A DNA stretch of 7,253 nucleotides, from NCBI GenBank assembly GCA_031289935.1, contig JAITON010000028.1:1-7253 (forward strand). The letters run 5' to 3'. The notes under the pieces are model-generated. The model had not been told where the DNA came from. It did not search any database and saw nothing but the letters and a program-made list of their open reading frames with translations. Positions 1-6,038 of this stretch are shown piece by piece. The stretch's first letter is position 1. The number at the start of each line of letters is the position of its first letter. Both the position numbers and the translations under genes were made by a program. Origin of the DNA: Treponema sp. GTDB taxonomy: Bacteria; Spirochaetota; Spirochaetia; Treponematales; Breznakiellaceae.

Positions 1-16
1 CAATCCTACCGGATTG
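1..16. repeat. Perfect 6-bp hairpin at the window edge
   Basis: CAATCC (1-6) and GGATTG (11-16) are perfect inverted repeats around a 4-base loop. The 8-base palindrome TTGCGCAA follows at 19-26. It probably belongs to the same repeat cluster and may continue beyond the left edge. Confidence 0.4.
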
Positions 17-20
17 CATT

Positions 21-118
21 GCGCAAACTGGACTATCGGGAGATTCTGGCCGCCCCCAGCGGGGGCACCCCCAGCGGGGCCGTTATCCGGCGTTGCCGGA
101 TGGCGGTCGAGTTTGCGC
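21..118. repeat. Foldback-like repeat element bounded by 13-base inverted repeats
   Basis: The arm at 21-33 (GCGCAAACTGGAC) matches the reverse complement of 106-118 at 12 of 13 positions, so the 98 bases between form a foldback. The interior is also structured. CCCCCAGCGGGG occurs twice, at 53-64 and 68-79, and CCCCC (53-57) faces GGGGG (61-65) across three bases. In addition, 25-40 and 121-136 are direct repeats matching 15 of 16 bases (AAACT-G/C-GACTATCGGG). No transposase is present. The layout resembles a small non-autonomous or REP/MITE-like dispersed element. That class is an inference; the repeats themselves are read directly. Whether other copies exist cannot be judged from this window. 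Confidence 0.6.
80..106. repeat. 27-base hairpin, 12-bp stem
   Basis: Bases 80-91 pair with 95-106 around the loop GTT (92-94). The inner TCCGGC/GCCGGA arms are perfect. The stem extends outward with two G-T wobble pairs (83-103, 84-102) and three further Watson-Crick pairs. No T-run follows on either strand, so it is not a typical intrinsic terminator. It sits inside the foldback element. Confidence 0.55.
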
Positions 119-129
119 ACAAACTCGAC
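106..129. repeat. Perfect 10-bp inverted repeat, 4-base loop
   Basis: GTCGAGTTTG (106-115) and CAAACTCGAC (120-129) are exact inverted repeats around CGCA. Part of the arm is shared with the right end of the foldback element (106-118), so two alternative structures compete for the same bases. It lacks a U-tract. It could act as an RNA structure or as a repeat boundary; the sequence does not decide. Confidence 0.6.
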
Positions 130-140
130 TATCGGGGACA

Positions 141-229
141 TCATGGCAATTCCCCCGCGAATATATTCTGTATGGTCAAGCCGTCTATCACCTGGCCGTC
201 CTGCAAATCTTCGGTTACCGCTCATGTGC
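141..229 (-). pseudogene. Possible decayed gene tail, Uma2-like (very tentative)
   Basis: Reading the minus strand toward the TGA at 143-141 gives a short open stretch containing DLQDGQVIDGLTIQNIFAGE and ending LP-stop. The GLTIxxIF pattern near a C-terminus recalls the end of Uma2 (DUF820) family proteins. In-frame stops lie just upstream, so no intact gene exists here. A different frame over the same bases reads EYIRGGIAMMSP, which recalls the N-terminal part of the same family. Both readings cannot be right and the stretch is short, so this is a hint only. If real, it is a remnant next to the repeat cluster. Confidence 0.15.
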
Positions 230-574
230 TGCTTCCCGGTCAAATTCCCATCCCGCTGTACTCAAACAGGGGCTCATCACATCGTCAGCGGTAATTGCGC
301 CTTCCTTCCGGCGGGGAATAACCTTTGAACTGGGCTGCGCCATCTCATCCAGTTCTTCCATGGTTTTTACGACGACTTTCCCTTCTTCAAGCTGCCGAAA
401 AGACCGGTCAAGCATTGCCAAATACTCGGCGTTATGCCATGCTTTCTCTTTCTGCATTTTCTGATATTCTTTTTCCGCCAAAACGACCACGCGCTGCGTT
501 TTATAGGTGTTTTTTACACGCTGAATAAAATCGTTGGATATTTCATTTGCCTGTACCGCCAATGCTCCATTCAT
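215..574 (-). CDS. Antitoxin-like small protein (Phd/YefM- or RelB-type), orphan, odd C-terminus
   Basis: This encodes 119 residues. The first 80 or so, MNGALAVQANEIS... to ...KTMEELDEMAQ, resemble small antitoxins of type II toxin-antitoxin pairs: an N-terminal DNA-binding-like part with a VVVLAEKEYQKMQ segment, then NAEYLAMLDRSFRQLEEGK and VVKTMEELDEMA, the usual toxin-wrapping tail. Such proteins bind their own promoter and neutralise a RelE/YoeB-like toxin. The start at 574 is chosen because AGGAGGTG lies 6 bases upstream and the promoter -10 is at 602-607; the longer frame starting at 631 would begin upstream of the transcript. About 39 residues beyond EMAQ are unlike the family and may be read-through into foreign sequence after loss of the native stop. 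No toxin gene follows within the window. The bases are visibly more AT-rich than the neighbouring genes, suggesting acquisition. The gene is probably real; its exact family is uncertain. Confidence 0.65.
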   Translation of the reverse strand: MNGALAVQANEISNDFIQRVKNTYKTQRVVVLAEKEYQKMQKEKAWHNAEYLAMLDRSFRQLEEGKVVVKTMEELDEMAQPSSKVIPRRKEGAITADDVMSPCLSTAGWEFDREAAHER

Positions 575-580
575 GCCCTT

Positions 581-588
581 CACCTCCT
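581..588 (-). promoter_or_regulatory. Ribosome binding site of the antitoxin-like gene
   Basis: The minus strand reads AGGAGGTG, a near-perfect Shine-Dalgarno, 6 bases before the ATG at 574-572. This decides the start codon over the upstream in-frame ATG at 631. Confidence 0.8.
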
Positions 589-601
589 GTAGAGTTCCTT
601 G

Positions 602-631
602 AGTATAGCACAACGCGAGTGAATGCGTCAA
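602..631 (-). promoter_or_regulatory. Sigma70-type promoter with extended -10 for the antitoxin-like gene
   Basis: The minus strand carries TTGACG (631-626), an 18-base spacer and TATACT (607-602). The -10 is preceded by TGC, an extended -10 motif. The predicted transcript start is near 595, giving a leader of about 20 bases that contains the Shine-Dalgarno. It lies directly downstream of the PII-like gene, so the antitoxin-like gene is transcribed independently as well as by any read-through. Confidence 0.7.
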
Positions 632-644
632 GCGCGAAACGCGC
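632..644 (-). terminator. Small GC hairpin after the PII-like gene; weak terminator candidate
   Basis: GCGCG (632-636) and CGCGC (640-644) pair across a 3-base loop, 4 bases past the stop codon at 651-649. The T-run expected of an intrinsic terminator is absent, and the antitoxin promoter -35 abuts the hairpin. Termination here is therefore doubtful. Confidence 0.2.
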
Positions 645-648
645 CGCC

Positions 649-1485
649 CTACAGGTCCGTCAGCAGGTTGAGGCTCATCACCTGGTCCACAGGCAGGGAG
701 AAGATGATGCCCTCGGCCTTGGAGTTAAGGCCGTGGTTCTGGCTCAGGATCTGCATGATGGCGGTCTTTTTCTCCCGGTTTGTCAGGATGATGATAATCT
801 CCTTCTCTTCCTGGACCGAGACGCCGAAAAACTTGACCGGGCCCTCGTGGGCCAGGCCCCGGGCGTTGATCACGGTGCCGCCTCCCGCGCCGGCGGTTCG
901 GGCGGTGGCCATGAATTCGTCGCTAAAGCCGTGGTTGATAACCGAGATGATCAGGTCGTTCTTGATTTCCAGCCTGGTTTCTTTGTGTTCGTGTTTGGTA
1001 TCGCTGGCCATGGTTTTTTCTCCTTCCAATAACTGGGTGAGTTTTTCGCTCTTGTGAATGCTTTCCTTAAAGACGCCCAACAGGGGGCTGTTGATCCCCG
1101 AAAGGGGCACGGTAAAGGCGATGCCCGCCCCGGCGCTGTGGGGGCCCAGGCGCTTGCGGACCTCCCGCAGGATGAGGGGGACCATCACGGCCTGTTCCAG
1201 GCAGAGGACCACGGCCTTCTCGCTGGCGCCGATGCCTAAGAGGTCCAGGATATCGGAACTGGCGGTGCCCCGGGCCTTGCTGATAAAGTGAAAACGGACC
1301 TTTTCCGTCGTAAAGATCGCCGAAACGTCCTTGATGCGATGCCAGTCGATGATGAAAAAAATCAGCTTGAGGAGCGGCGGCCGGGACCCCTCGTCCTGTT
1401 CATGCCCCGGCGTTAAAACCGAAGTAATCCGGTTTGCCACCTTGGAGAAGAGCTTTCCCAGGACATTTTCCTGTTTCTTTGCCAT
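649..1485 (-). CDS. Tandem PII-like regulator (two PII-like domains) linked to DUF1538
   Basis: This 278-residue protein appears to hold two PII-like ferredoxin-fold domains, about residues 37-130 and 172-270. Both end with a matching strand motif, GIAFTVPLSGI (121-131) and GIIFSLPVDQV (259-269), comparable to the end of canonical PII. Domain 2 also has a glycine-rich AGAGGGTVINARG (198-210), like the PII segment that precedes the T-loop. Canonical PII proteins are about 110 residues with one domain, so this looks like a duplication or fusion. The uridylylated YRGxxY T-loop motif is absent, which argues against classical GlnB/GlnK signalling. Residues 10-24 could form an amphipathic helix. 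The start lies 3 bases after the DUF1538 stop, with GGGGAGG inside the end of that gene, which implies translational coupling. PII family members commonly sense nucleotides and regulate a neighbouring transporter, so I infer it gates or regulates the DUF1538 protein. The ligand is unknown. Confidence 0.8.
   Translation of the reverse strand: MAKKQENVLGKLFSKVANRITSVLTPGHEQDEGSRPPLLKLIFFIIDWHRIKDVSAIFTTEKVRFHFISKARGTASSDILDLLGIGASEKAVVLCLEQAVMVPLILREVRKRLGPHSAGAGIAFTVPLSGINSPLLGVFKESIHKSEKLTQLLEGEKTMASDTKHEHKETRLEIKNDLIISVINHGFSDEFMATARTAGAGGGTVINARGLAHEGPVKFFGVSVQEEKEIIIILTNREKKTAIMQILSQNHGLNSKAEGIIFSLPVDQVMSLNLLTDL
1009..1025 (-). promoter_or_regulatory. Internal ribosome site and ATG within the PII-like gene
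   Basis: The minus strand reads AAGGAG (1025-1020), 8 bases, then ATG (1011-1009), in frame at codon 159. The site falls in the linker between the two PII-like domains. Initiation here would yield a free second domain of 120 residues, the size of an ordinary PII protein. The spacing is optimal and the motif is strong, but use of the site is unproven. Confidence 0.5.
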
Positions 1486-1488
1486 TCC

Positions 1489-3036
1489 TTAATCCTCCCC
1501 GTAGAGGCTGATGTCGTCAAAACCGGTAATCTCCGCTGCCCTGGTAATTTCCGCTGCGGTGGCCGGTTCGGCCCGGACGGCGGCCTTCCTGACCTTGCCG
1601 CCGTACACCAGGCCGATGATCTGGATCACGATAAGGGGGGTCATGGCCACCATGGCCACCATCCCAAAGGCATCGGTCATCAGATCGCCCCCCGTGCCTT
1701 CGCAGGCCCCCTTGGCCAGGGGCAGCAGAAAGGTGGAGGTCATGGGGCCGGAACAGACGCCGCCCGAGTCAAAGGCGATACCGGTGAATATCTTGGGTAC
1801 GAAAAAGGAGAGCAGCAGGGCCAGGGCATAGCCGGGTATCAATATATAGAGAATTGGGATACCCAGAAATATCCTGGCCATCGTGAGCCCCAGGGCCAGG
1901 GACATACCCACGGAAAGGCCCTGGAGCATCAGCTTTTGGGGGATGGCCCCGGCGGTGATATCCTCCACCTGCTTGTTGAGCACATGGACCGCAGGTTCCG
2001 CATTGACGATAAAGTAGCCGATAACCGCGCTCAGGGGCACGAGAACCCACTTGAGGGGAGAGGCGGCCATCTGGGAGCCCAGGAGGTGTCCCACGGGGAT
2101 AAATCCCACATTGACCCCCGTGAGAAAGACCACGAGTCCTATGAGGGTGTACAGGAAGCCGATCAAAATACGGCCCAACTGGCGCCGCTTAAAGCGCCGG
2201 GAAATGAGCTGGAACACGAGGAAGAAGGCGAAGATGGCCCCCAGGGCGAGGATTACATCCTTAAAGTACAGGGGGAATTCGACCACGAAGCTCGTTACCA
2301 CATCCCGGCTCGTGGCGATGTCGGGGACCGTGGTGCCTGCCACAGACGCGCTGCCGGGATTGTAGAAGATGCCCAGGAGCAGTACCGCAAGGATGGGCCC
2401 TATGCTGCAAAGGGCCACAAGGCCGAAGCTGTCGTTCTGGGAGTCCTTATCACTGCGGACGGAGGCCACGCCTACCCCCATGGCCAGGATAAAGGGCACG
2501 GTAATCGGCCCTGTGGTAACTCCCCCGGAATCAAAGGCCACGGGGATAAAGTTGGGGGGCGCAAAGAAGACCACCCCAAAGGTAATGAGATAACAAACGA
2601 TGAGCAGTACCGAGAGCCGGATCTTAAAGAGGGTCCGCAGGATCGCCAGTACCAGAAAGAGCCCTACCCCGGCGGCCACGGTGAGGATCAGGTCCAGGTC
2701 GGGGATGGCGGGTACCTGGTTGGCCAGGACCTGCAAATCCGGCTCGGCGATAGTGATGACAACGCCCAGGACAAGGCTCACCAGGATGATGAGGATCAGT
2801 TTGGAGGATTTGGTGAGCTGAACCCCGATACCCTCGCCCAGGGGCATCATGGCCATGTCGGCCCCCAGGGTAAAGAAGCCCATGCCCAGCACCAGCAGGG
2901 CCGCCCCGGCCAGAAACATCAGGATGGTCCCTGCGGGCATGGGCACCAGAACCACGCTGGCAATCAGCACAATGGCCGTTACGGGCAGCACCGAGGAGAA
3001 GGCTTCCATGATTTTTTCCCGCAGGATTTTGTTCAT
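1489..3036 (-). CDS. DUF1538 family integral membrane protein, duplicated core, probable transporter or channel
   Basis: This 515-residue, very hydrophobic protein with many membrane spans matches my recollection of the DUF1538 family. The sequence is an internal duplication. FDSGGVTTGPIT (168-179) is repeated as FDSGGVCSGPMT (422-433), AEPDLQVLANQV (97-108) as AEPAVHVLNKQV (346-357), and NDSFGLVAL (201-209) as TDAFGMVAM (454-462), at similar spacing. The conserved FDSGG and AEP acidic/glycine motifs within membrane regions suggest a paired substrate or ion path, as in pseudo-symmetric transporters; the substrate is unknown. A soluble tail of about 35 residues containing AAEITGFDDISLYGED follows the last span. 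The ATG at 3036 has no Shine-Dalgarno but lies 4 bases from the predicted transcript start; a second in-frame ATG at 3009 (codon 10) has only a weak site. It is the first gene of an operon with the tandem PII-like gene, whose ribosome site lies within its last codons. Confidence 0.85.
   Translation of the reverse strand: MNKILREKIMEAFSSVLPVTAIVLIASVVLVPMPAGTILMFLAGAALLVLGMGFFTLGADMAMMPLGEGIGVQLTKSSKLILIILVSLVLGVVITIAEPDLQVLANQVPAIPDLDLILTVAAGVGLFLVLAILRTLFKIRLSVLLIVCYLITFGVVFFAPPNFIPVAFDSGGVTTGPITVPFILAMGVGVASVRSDKDSQNDSFGLVALCSIGPILAVLLLGIFYNPGSASVAGTTVPDIATSRDVVTSFVVEFPLYFKDVILALGAIFAFFLVFQLISRRFKRRQLGRILIGFLYTLIGLVVFLTGVNVGFIPVGHLLGSQMAASPLKWVLVPLSAVIGYFIVNAEPAVHVLNKQVEDITAGAIPQKLMLQGLSVGMSLALGLTMARIFLGIPILYILIPGYALALLLSFFVPKIFTGIAFDSGGVCSGPMTSTFLLPLAKGACEGTGGDLMTDAFGMVAMVAMTPLIVIQIIGLVYGGKVRKAAVRAEPATAAEITRAAEITGFDDISLYGED
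1494..1500 (-). promoter_or_regulatory. Ribosome binding site of the PII-like gene, inside the DUF1538 gene
   Basis: The minus strand reads GGGGAGG within the last codons of the DUF1538 gene, 8 bases before the ATG at 1485. The upstream TAA lies between the site and the start, a layout typical of translational coupling. Confidence 0.7.
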
Positions 3037-3046
3037 TTGTAAGGGT

Positions 3047-3075
3047 TATATACACGATTCAGGGGAAATTTGCAA
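3047..3075 (-). promoter_or_regulatory. Leftward sigma70-type promoter of the DUF1538/PII operon, nearly leaderless
   Basis: The minus strand has TTGCAA (3075-3070), a 17-base spacer and TATATA (3052-3047). Counting 6 bases past the -10 puts the transcript start near the A at 3040, only 4 bases before the ATG at 3036. This agrees with the absence of a Shine-Dalgarno before that ATG. If initiation instead uses the ATG at 3009, the leader would be about 31 bases. Confidence 0.6.
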
Positions 3076-3088
3076 GAGATAACCGGCA

Positions 3089-3117
3089 TTGACGGAATAA
3101 TGAGGCTCTGTTATGCT
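3089..3117 (+). promoter_or_regulatory. Rightward sigma70-type promoter of the peptidase/barrel and CNNM genes
   Basis: TTGACG (3089-3094), a 17-base spacer and TATGCT (3112-3117). The predicted transcript start is near 3124, giving a leader of about 27 bases. Its -35 lies 13 bases from the -35 of the leftward promoter, so the two are back to back and probably compete for polymerase or share a regulator. Confidence 0.6.
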
Positions 3118-3138
3118 TAACAACCTGATGGCTTTTTT

Positions 3139-3144
3139 AAGGAG
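3139..3144 (+). promoter_or_regulatory. Ribosome binding site selecting a TTG start
   Basis: AAGGAG lies 6 bases before the TTG at 3151. It supports this rare start codon, which is followed at once by a signal peptide. Confidence 0.75.
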
Positions 3145-3150
3145 AAAATA

Positions 3151-6033
3151 TTGAGAAATTTCCCGGCCTTGTTTTTGGCGGTCTCCCTGTTCCTGGGAAG
3201 CGCTTTTTCTCTGGAGGCCCAGGTCTTTCGGGCCCTGACGCCCCTTCTGGTGATCAGTACCGGACACTTTGACATCATTTATCCCGAGGAGTCGGCGGCT
3301 ACGGCCCGGTCTCTGGCGGGTTTTGCGGATGAGGCCTACGAGCGGGTCTCGGGGATCTACGGCATCACGATTCCGGGGCGGATACCCGTAACTATCAGCC
3401 CCCACACCGATAGGATGAACGGCTACCAGAACCCCTTACCCTATACCCATATCGTGCTCTACGCCGCCCCCGCAGACATTAACCAGTTTACCACCTTTGA
3501 TAATGCGCTCTACGGGCTTTTTATCCACGAGTTGAACCATGTCATTTCCCGGGCCGCCCGGGATCCCCTGGCCCAGACCCTGTTTTCTATATTCGGCAGC
3601 TGGGCCTCGCCGGCGCTTATAGCCGCCCCCCGGTTTATGACCGAGGGGAGCAGTATTCTGGTGGAAAGCCTGGACGGTGCAGGCCGGGGCAACGATCCCC
3701 TGTACCGGCAAAAGTTGATCCAGGCCTTTTATGAGGGGGCCTTCCTCGACCAATATCAGATTGTGGGATACTACGATTTACCCCCGGCAGGGTCCGCCCC
3801 CTACGATTACGGCGGCCCTTTTAACAGCTATCTTCTGGAAACCTTCGGCATGGAAAAGTACGTAGAGCTCTGGCAGGCCCTGGGCTCGGTTTCCCTGTCC
3901 GGCGTGTACGGGGCGGTGGAACAGGTCTATGGCCGGCCCTTTGTAGCGCTCTGGGATGCATTTAAGGCGTCCTTCTTTATCGGGGGTATTGAGGAAAACC
4001 CGGAGGACCCGGTCTATGAGGGAGCGGGCCTGAGCAGAGGGACCATAATTGGCGGTCTTACCGCCGGGGGCGGCAGGGTTTTTGCCCTGGACCAGCTTAC
4101 GGCCCGGATCGTTTCCCTGGATACCCGGTCCGGCCGGCTGGAGGAACTCTTCCCGGTGGCGGTTAACGGCTACCATCTGGCGGCATCATCCGACGGGAGC
4201 CGGCTGCTGGTATCGGCCTTTCGGACGAGCGGGGACCAGGCCCAGGCCATCGTTACCGAGTACGATACCCTGGCAAGACGGTCCACGGGACGCTCCTGGG
4301 AAGGGCTCTTTTACGGGACCTATTTCCGGGACGGCGTGCTCGGGGGCAGTTCCGAGGGCCAGTTGAGCCATCTCGTCTACCGGGGGGCCGATGGGAGGGA
4401 AGAGCTGCTACTCCGGGGCGCCAATGAATTAAGCTATACAAGCCCCGTTGCCCTGGACGATACCTGGATCGCCTTTATTGCCGCTTTTCGGGGCAAGCGG
4501 ACGCTCTGCCTCTACAATTACGAGACCCGGGAGGTCTATTCCCTCAGGGGCGGGGAAGGGGAGACCGGGGCCGATCCCTGGGAGTATATCCGGGGGCTCA
4601 GCGTTTCCGGGGACAAGATACTTTTTGCCTATAATGACGATGAGCGTCTCTACAAGCTGGGCATGATAGACTGGGCGCAACATTCCGTGTCCGTGGTTTT
4701 TTCGGACCGGGATTTTTCCGGCGGGGTCTTTGTGCCGGTACTGTCCGGGGACCAGGTGTATTACCGGGGGGCCTTTGCTACCTGGGACGCGCTGTTGCGT
4801 TTCCCCGAACCGGCGGATTCCCTCTCGGGCCGCCGGGCCGTCCTGAGCCTGGAGCCCTGGAGCGCCGGTGAACGGGCCCTGGCCGCCCTTGACCCGGCAT
4901 CGCCGCCCCTGGAAAGTACGGTTCCCTTTGAAAGCCGGCCTTACAATTTTCTGAGCTACCTGAATCCCTTCCAGAGCTGGCTTCCCCTGCCCCTGATACG
5001 GACCGATGCCGGGAGCGGCTGGCTCTTCTCGGTGGACGGGTTTGAATTATATACCTGGATGGAGGATCCCACGGATACCAATCAGATTCTCCTCTATGCC
5101 GGTATGGATATCCGCCATCTCATGGGGGTCTTTAATCTCAATTGGACCAGTAAGTCCCTGGGTTTCCCCCTGATCCTGAGCTTTTCCGATGATATTGACA
5201 AGGATACCTATACCGATGGCTATATTCGTAGTACCAAGCTCAGCCTGAGCGGTTCTTACAGTATACAATTGGGGGACCGGCTCTGGTTTTCTTCTTCTGC
5301 CGCCACCGGGCTGGGGCTTTACGCCCCGATGCTCCGTAGCGAGGCCCCGGACCTAAGCTCCGCCTATACCTGGCCCTATGAAAAACCGGTCTTTTCCTTT
5401 GCTCTGGGGCTGGGACTTTCGACCCTGCGGCGGCAGAGCTGGGAACTATTCGGCAACGGTCTCAGTTTCACAGCCTATGCCAGCTACGCTTTCCAGGGAG
5501 ATTCCTTCCCCGAAATGCCCCGGTTTGAGGGGATCTTCCGGGCCGCCTTTGAGAGCGGCATACTGGGATCCATGCAGACCGCCTTTTTCGGGGCCTGGGA
5601 CAAGGCCGGTATGAAGATAAACGGCGTTTCGTCCCGCAATGGGAGCCCGTATTTTGAGGCTTTCGCTTCCCGGGAATATCAGGAATATACGGCCAGCGGG
5701 CTACAGTGGCTCGCGGGGAACGAGACGAAGCTGCAGCTCTTTTCGCTGGAGGTGCAGGACAGCTTCATCGGCATATATGTTAACCGGATCTTCGGGACCA
5801 TGGCCTGGCGGGGAACGCTCTACGATGATAGAGGAACTGCCGGAGCGCCGGGGAATCTGCTCTGGGGAAACATCAGGCTGGCCCATGCCCTGGTCTTTGA
5901 TGGGGGTATTTCGCTCTTTGGAAATGTGCTGACCCTGGACATCTGGGGGGCCTTAAAGCTCTCTAACCTGGCCGACAATGATCCCGATAATGATTTTGCC
6001 TGGGGGCTGGGATTCAACTCCTCGGTATTATAG
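3151..6033 (+). CDS. Exported gluzincin-like peptidase / beta-propeller / outer-membrane barrel protein
   Basis: This is a 960-residue protein starting at TTG. Residues 1-23 form a signal peptide (MRN, hydrophobic core, likely cut after LEA). From about residue 35 the STGHFDIIYPEE opening, the zinc motif HELNH (126-130) and FMTEG with a candidate third ligand E165 fit the peptidase-MA type of gluzincin metallopeptidases; GPFNSYLLETFG near 222-233 fits the C-terminal helix of that fold. Residues about 290-555 are a run of short beta-strand repeats (for example GGRVFALDQLTARIVSLDT) that read as a TolB/PD40-like propeller. From NPFQSWLPLPL (605 on) to the end, alternating aromatic/glycine strands suggest an outer-membrane barrel ending in GLGFNSSVL. 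The catalytic residues look intact, so a surface or periplasmic protease anchored in the outer membrane is plausible; the substrate is unknown. It is first in a likely operon with the CNNM-type gene 5 bases downstream. Propeller and barrel boundaries are estimates. Confidence 0.8.
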   Translation: MRNFPALFLAVSLFLGSAFSLEAQVFRALTPLLVISTGHFDIIYPEESAATARSLAGFADEAYERVSGIYGITIPGRIPVTISPHTDRMNGYQNPLPYTHIVLYAAPADINQFTTFDNALYGLFIHELNHVISRAARDPLAQTLFSIFGSWASPALIAAPRFMTEGSSILVESLDGAGRGNDPLYRQKLIQAFYEGAFLDQYQIVGYYDLPPAGSAPYDYGGPFNSYLLETFGMEKYVELWQALGSVSLSGVYGAVEQVYGRPFVALWDAFKASFFIGGIEENPEDPVYEGAGLSRGTIIGGLTAGGGRVFALDQLTARIVSLDTRSGRLEELFPVAVNGYHLAASSDGSRLLVSAFRTSGDQAQAIVTEYDTLARRSTGRSWEGLFYGTYFRDGVLGGSSEGQLSHLVYRGADGREELLLRGANELSYTSPVALDDTWIAFIAAFRGKRTLCLYNYETREVYSLRGGEGETGADPWEYIRGLSVSGDKILFAYNDDERLYKLGMIDWAQHSVSVVFSDRDFSGGVFVPVLSGDQVYYRGAFATWDALLRFPEPADSLSGRRAVLSLEPWSAGERALAALDPASPPLESTVPFESRPYNFLSYLNPFQSWLPLPLIRTDAGSGWLFSVDGFELYTWMEDPTDTNQILLYAGMDIRHLMGVFNLNWTSKSLGFPLILSFSDDIDKDTYTDGYIRSTKLSLSGSYSIQLGDRLWFSSSAATGLGLYAPMLRSEAPDLSSAYTWPYEKPVFSFALGLGLSTLRRQSWELFGNGLSFTAYASYAFQGDSFPEMPRFEGIFRAAFESGILGSMQTAFFGAWDKAGMKINGVSSRNGSPYFEAFASREYQEYTASGLQWLAGNETKLQLFSLEVQDSFIGIYVNRIFGTMAWRGTLYDDRGTAGAPGNLLWGNIRLAHALVFDGGISLFGNVLTLDIWGALKLSNLADNDPDNDFAWGLGFNSSVL

Positions 6034-6038
6034 GAAGT

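Noticed and set aside
21..137. CRISPR array
   Set aside because: Only two near-copies of a 16-base repeat exist, with no regular repeat-spacer series and no cas genes. The structure is nested hairpins instead.
93..464. Plus-strand open frame across the repeat region and the antitoxin-like gene
   Set aside because: It begins in hairpin repeats and is antisense to the antitoxin-like gene, which has a good promoter and Shine-Dalgarno. The protein looks random.
575..631. Upstream ATG at 631 as the start of the antitoxin-like protein
   Set aside because: It would place the start codon at the -35 of the promoter, upstream of the predicted transcript start. The ATG at 574 has a strong ribosome site.
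547..1032. Plus-strand open frame opposite the PII-like gene
   Set aside because: It starts inside the antitoxin-like gene, crosses its promoter and covers the PII-like domain in antisense, with no ribosome site or family likeness.
649..1485. Ordinary GlnB/GlnK nitrogen regulator
   Set aside because: The protein is more than twice the normal length, lacks the YRGxxY uridylylation motif and is not next to amtB or glnA. A divergent PII-like role with DUF1538 fits better.
1936..3042. Long plus-strand open frame (368 codons) opposite the DUF1538 gene
   Set aside because: Its translation is rich in His, Asp, Gly and Gln with no domain-like pattern, and it is the antisense image of a GC-rich membrane protein gene. 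No ribosome site supports it, and the DUF1538 reading is clear.
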